Program-made: the position numbers and the translations under genes
The notes under the pieces: generated by a model
What the model saw: the letters and a program-made list of their open reading frames with translations, nothing else
What the model was told of the DNA's origin: nothing
The model's database searches: none
Shown here: positions 60,576 through 62,211 of the stretch, one piece after another
Position numbering within the stretch: the stretch's first letter is position 1
Layout: the number at the start of each line of letters is the position of its first letter
Source of the DNA: Io17-Chloro-G2 sp034420695
GTDB lineage: Bacteria; Chloroflexota; Dehalococcoidia; Lucifugimonadales; UBA3495
Length of the DNA stretch: 62,211 bases
Assembly: GCA_034420695.1 (NCBI GenBank)
Contig: DAOULB010000034.1
Location: 1-62,211 of the forward strand
Direction: 5' to 3'

Positions 60576-60771
60576 CTTGAGGCTAATGAGGATAGAACAG
60601 GTGCTCCGGGCATGTGGGCCCTCCAAGAGTACTCTATACAAAATGATGGCCCAGGGGAAATTTCCCCGGCCCGTGCGAATTTCGGACAGGATCGTGGGCT
60701 GGCGGCAATCCGACATTATGGCCTGGCTGGCTGAGCGGACCCTGGTTTCTTATGTAGAAGACGATGCGTGA
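60562..60771 (+). CDS. AlpA-family DNA-binding regulator
   Basis: A 69-residue winged-helix protein: RLMRIEQVLRACGPSKSTLYKMMAQGKFPRPVRISDRIVGWRQSDIMAWLAERTL. This is the pattern of AlpA and phage or island excisionase-like activators (S-x-S-T-L/I-Y, F-P-x-P-V, R-x-V-G-W). Such genes usually sit beside an integrase of a satellite phage or genomic island; here an IS3-type element lies 10 bases after the stop and an integrase is not seen in the window. Confidence 0.88.
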   Translation: MTLDDLRLMRIEQVLRACGPSKSTLYKMMAQGKFPRPVRISDRIVGWRQSDIMAWLAERTLVSYVEDDA

Positions 60772-60870
60772 GCAGAGTTCTGAGGTGGACCCGGAAAGTC
60801 GGACAGGTGGCTAAGTGAGAGTCCCGCTCCTAAGCTAAGGACAGCGGTAGCTGTCGGGAAGGAGTGGGAA

Positions 60871-61155
60871 ATGTCACAAGGACGAAGGAAGTACAGCCCG
60901 GCTTTCAAAGCCAAGGTGGCGCTGGAGGCAGTGAAGGGACAGGAGACAGTGGCCCAGCTGGCCGCCCGGTATGAAGTCCACCCCGGGCAGATTCAGGCTT
61001 GGAAGAAGGCTCTTGTGGAGGGCGCCTCCGGCGTCTTTGGCAACGGCCAGGAACAGAAGTCCAAGAACGACGCCGCCCTGGTCGCCCGCCTGTATCAGGA
61101 GATCGGCCAACTCAAGGTAGAGCGGGATTTCTTGGCGGAGAGGTCCGGTCCATGA
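60871..61155 (+). CDS. IS3-family transposase OrfA
   Basis: A 94-residue helix-turn-helix protein, YSPAFKAKVALEAVKGQETVAQLAARYEVHPGQIQAWKKALVEGA, followed by a leucine-zipper-like end (ALVARLYQEIGQLKVERDFLAERS). The stop overlaps the orfB start (ATGA), so orfB is probably made by coupling or by frameshift. Intact. Confidence 0.92.
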   Translation: MSQGRRKYSPAFKAKVALEAVKGQETVAQLAARYEVHPGQIQAWKKALVEGASGVFGNGQEQKSKNDAALVARLYQEIGQLKVERDFLAERSGP

Positions 61156-62096
61156 GCCCGGCACGCCGGCGGCAGATGGTGGACCGGGAACACCCGAAGC
61201 TGCCGATTGTGCGGCAGTGCACTTTGCTGGGCGTCAGCCGCTCCAGCGTCTACTACCGTCCAAGGACGGCCTCGGAAGAGGACCTGTTCCTGATGGGAGA
61301 GATCGACCGGCAGTACCTGGAGACCCCCTTCTACGGATCGCGGCGGATGAAGGCCTGGCTGGAGAGGCGGGGGATACGCGTGAACCGGAAGCGGGTGCAG
61401 CGGCTGATGCGGGTCATGGGGCTAAGGGCCATCTAGCGTAGGCCTGGCACCAGCAGGTCTACGCCGGAGGCCAAAGTCTATCCCTACCTGTTGAGCAAGG
61501 CCAGGATCACCCGGCCCAACCAGGTGTGGGCGGCGGACATCACCTACCTGCCCATGGCCCGGGGGTTCCTCTACCTGGTGGCCATCATGGACTGGCACAG
61601 CCGGTACGTAGTGGCCTGGCGGCTGTCCAACACCCTGGAGGCCGGCTTCTCTGCCGAGGCTTCGGAGGAAGCACTGGCCCAGGCCAAGCCTGAGGTGTTC
61701 AACACCGACCAGGGAAGCCAGTTCACCAGCCTGGAGTTCACCCAGGTCCTCCAGGAGCATGGGGTGAAGATCAGCATGGACGGGAAGGGGCGGTACCAAG
61801 GCAACATCTTCGTGGAGAGGCTGTGGCGGACGGTGAAGTACGAAGAGGTGCACCTGAAGGCTTACGCCGACGCCCACGAAGCAAGGGGGGAACTGCAGGA
61901 CTACTTTCGGTTCTACAACTACCTGTGGCACCATCAGGCCCTGGGATACCGGACGCCGGCCGAGGTGTTCCACGGGGAGCTGGGAGTTCGGGAAGAGGTA
62001 TCTTATGGAAGGAGGTGTCCACCCGGGATTGGAGCAGAACTACTGGCAGGAGCATCGGGATTCTCACTTAACTCAGAGCTAATTCTGTCCAAATAA
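61152..62096 (+). pseudogene. IS3-family transposase OrfB with an in-frame amber codon
   Basis: A 314-codon orfB broken only by TAG at 61434-61436. Before it: SPARRRQMVDREHPKLPIVRQCTLLGVSRSSVYYRP and RVQRLMRVMGLRAI; after it, in the same frame: RRPGTSRSTPEAKVYPYLL, then the catalytic domain with VWAADITYLPM (Asp), FNTDQGSQFTS (Asp) and FVERLWRTVKYEE (Glu). Relatives have Tyr at the stop position (AIYRRP), so one base change explains it. Unless suppressed, the element cannot move itself. Confidence 0.9.
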
Positions 62097-62211
62097 CCGG
62101 CTCTTCCGCACTTTTGGTGAAGGAGATTGAAAAAGGCCGCGGGCAATGAAGCTGCCCCGGCATGAAGGTCAGGCGGCACGACGATGCAGTACCCTTTGAC
62201 GCAGCAGGTCC

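Larger units (their letters stand above)
60781..62110 (+). mobile_element. IS3-family insertion sequence
   Basis: Two overlapping genes of the IS3 type (orfA 60871-61155, orfB 61152-62096) are flanked by imperfect terminal inverted repeats of 26 bases: left 60781-60806, right 62085-62110 (18 of 26 positions match; inner six GGACAG identical). The orfB stop lies inside the right repeat. I see no convincing 3-base target duplication (TTC on the left, CTT on the right). Confidence 0.85.

Overview
The window reads as chromosomal DNA of an uncultured Chloroflexota bacterium, most likely the SAR202/Dehalococcoidia side of the phylum. This is inferred from gene content, not from a marker gene: high GC, flavin-dependent luciferase-like oxidoreductases, CaiB/BaiF CoA-transferase, split thiamine-diphosphate decarboxylase, xanthine-dehydrogenase-type molybdoenzyme, many alpha/beta hydrolases, lipoproteins with Thr/Pro/Ala-rich linkers, frequent TTG starts and a 5S rRNA gene standing alone. 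No 16S/23S is present, so the placement is a hypothesis.

Layout. 1-3.7 kb: end of a DUF1501 protein, an NHL beta-propeller, then coaX-coaBC (coenzyme A synthesis). 3.8-8.7 kb (minus): SppA-like protease, DUF4350 protein, an internally repeated lipoprotein and a luciferase-like oxidoreductase. 9-12 kb: tRNA-Gln, a sulfite-oxidase-type molybdoenzyme and a hydrolase with a Cys nucleophile. 12.3-16.3 kb: a duplicated module (YIP1-like membrane protein plus hydrolase) in which one hydrolase copy is a decayed pseudogene and a PD-(D/E)XK-like nuclease gene sits in the gap. 16.3-24.3 kb: second luciferase-like enzyme, VapBC pair, CoA-transferase, tRNA-Pro, membrane proteins, flavin reductase, split ThDP decarboxylase, dienelactone hydrolase. 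24.6-26.9 kb: divergent FtsZ/tubulin-like GTPase with a membrane-anchored partner. 27.3-35 kb: three-subunit molybdenum hydroxylase, then three thioredoxin-fold proteins. 35.2-43.6 kb: MoxR-DUF58-transglutaminase operon (with the transglutaminase Cys replaced by Ser), ogt, hydrolase, two methyltransferases, panD. 44-57 kb: dnaE, a small zinc-ribbon protein, a three-gene cluster containing a UGSC-family selenoprotein, guaB3, 5S rRNA, clpC, radA. 57.1-58.7 kb: moaE-moaD and an unknown gene. 58.7 kb to the end: gene-poor, lower-GC island-like DNA with an AlpA-type regulator and an IS3-family element whose orfB carries an amber codon.

The strongest single observation is at 50400-50942 (minus). 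Two apparent short ORFs are one gene read through an in-frame TGA in the motif U-G-S-C. It is followed by a hairpin with a GGUCU apical loop at the same distance from the TGA as in E. coli fdhF. A conventional gene caller would break this gene. The FtsZ-like/membrane-protein operon, the triple-repeat lipoprotein and the Ser-for-Cys transglutaminase are the next most interesting items.

Functionally, three CoA-pathway genes (coaX, coaBC, panD), molybdopterin genes (moaE, moaD) and two molybdoenzymes fit together. The many flavin/CoA/ThDP enzymes and hydrolases suggest heterotrophic breakdown of organic acids. That metabolic reading is inference.
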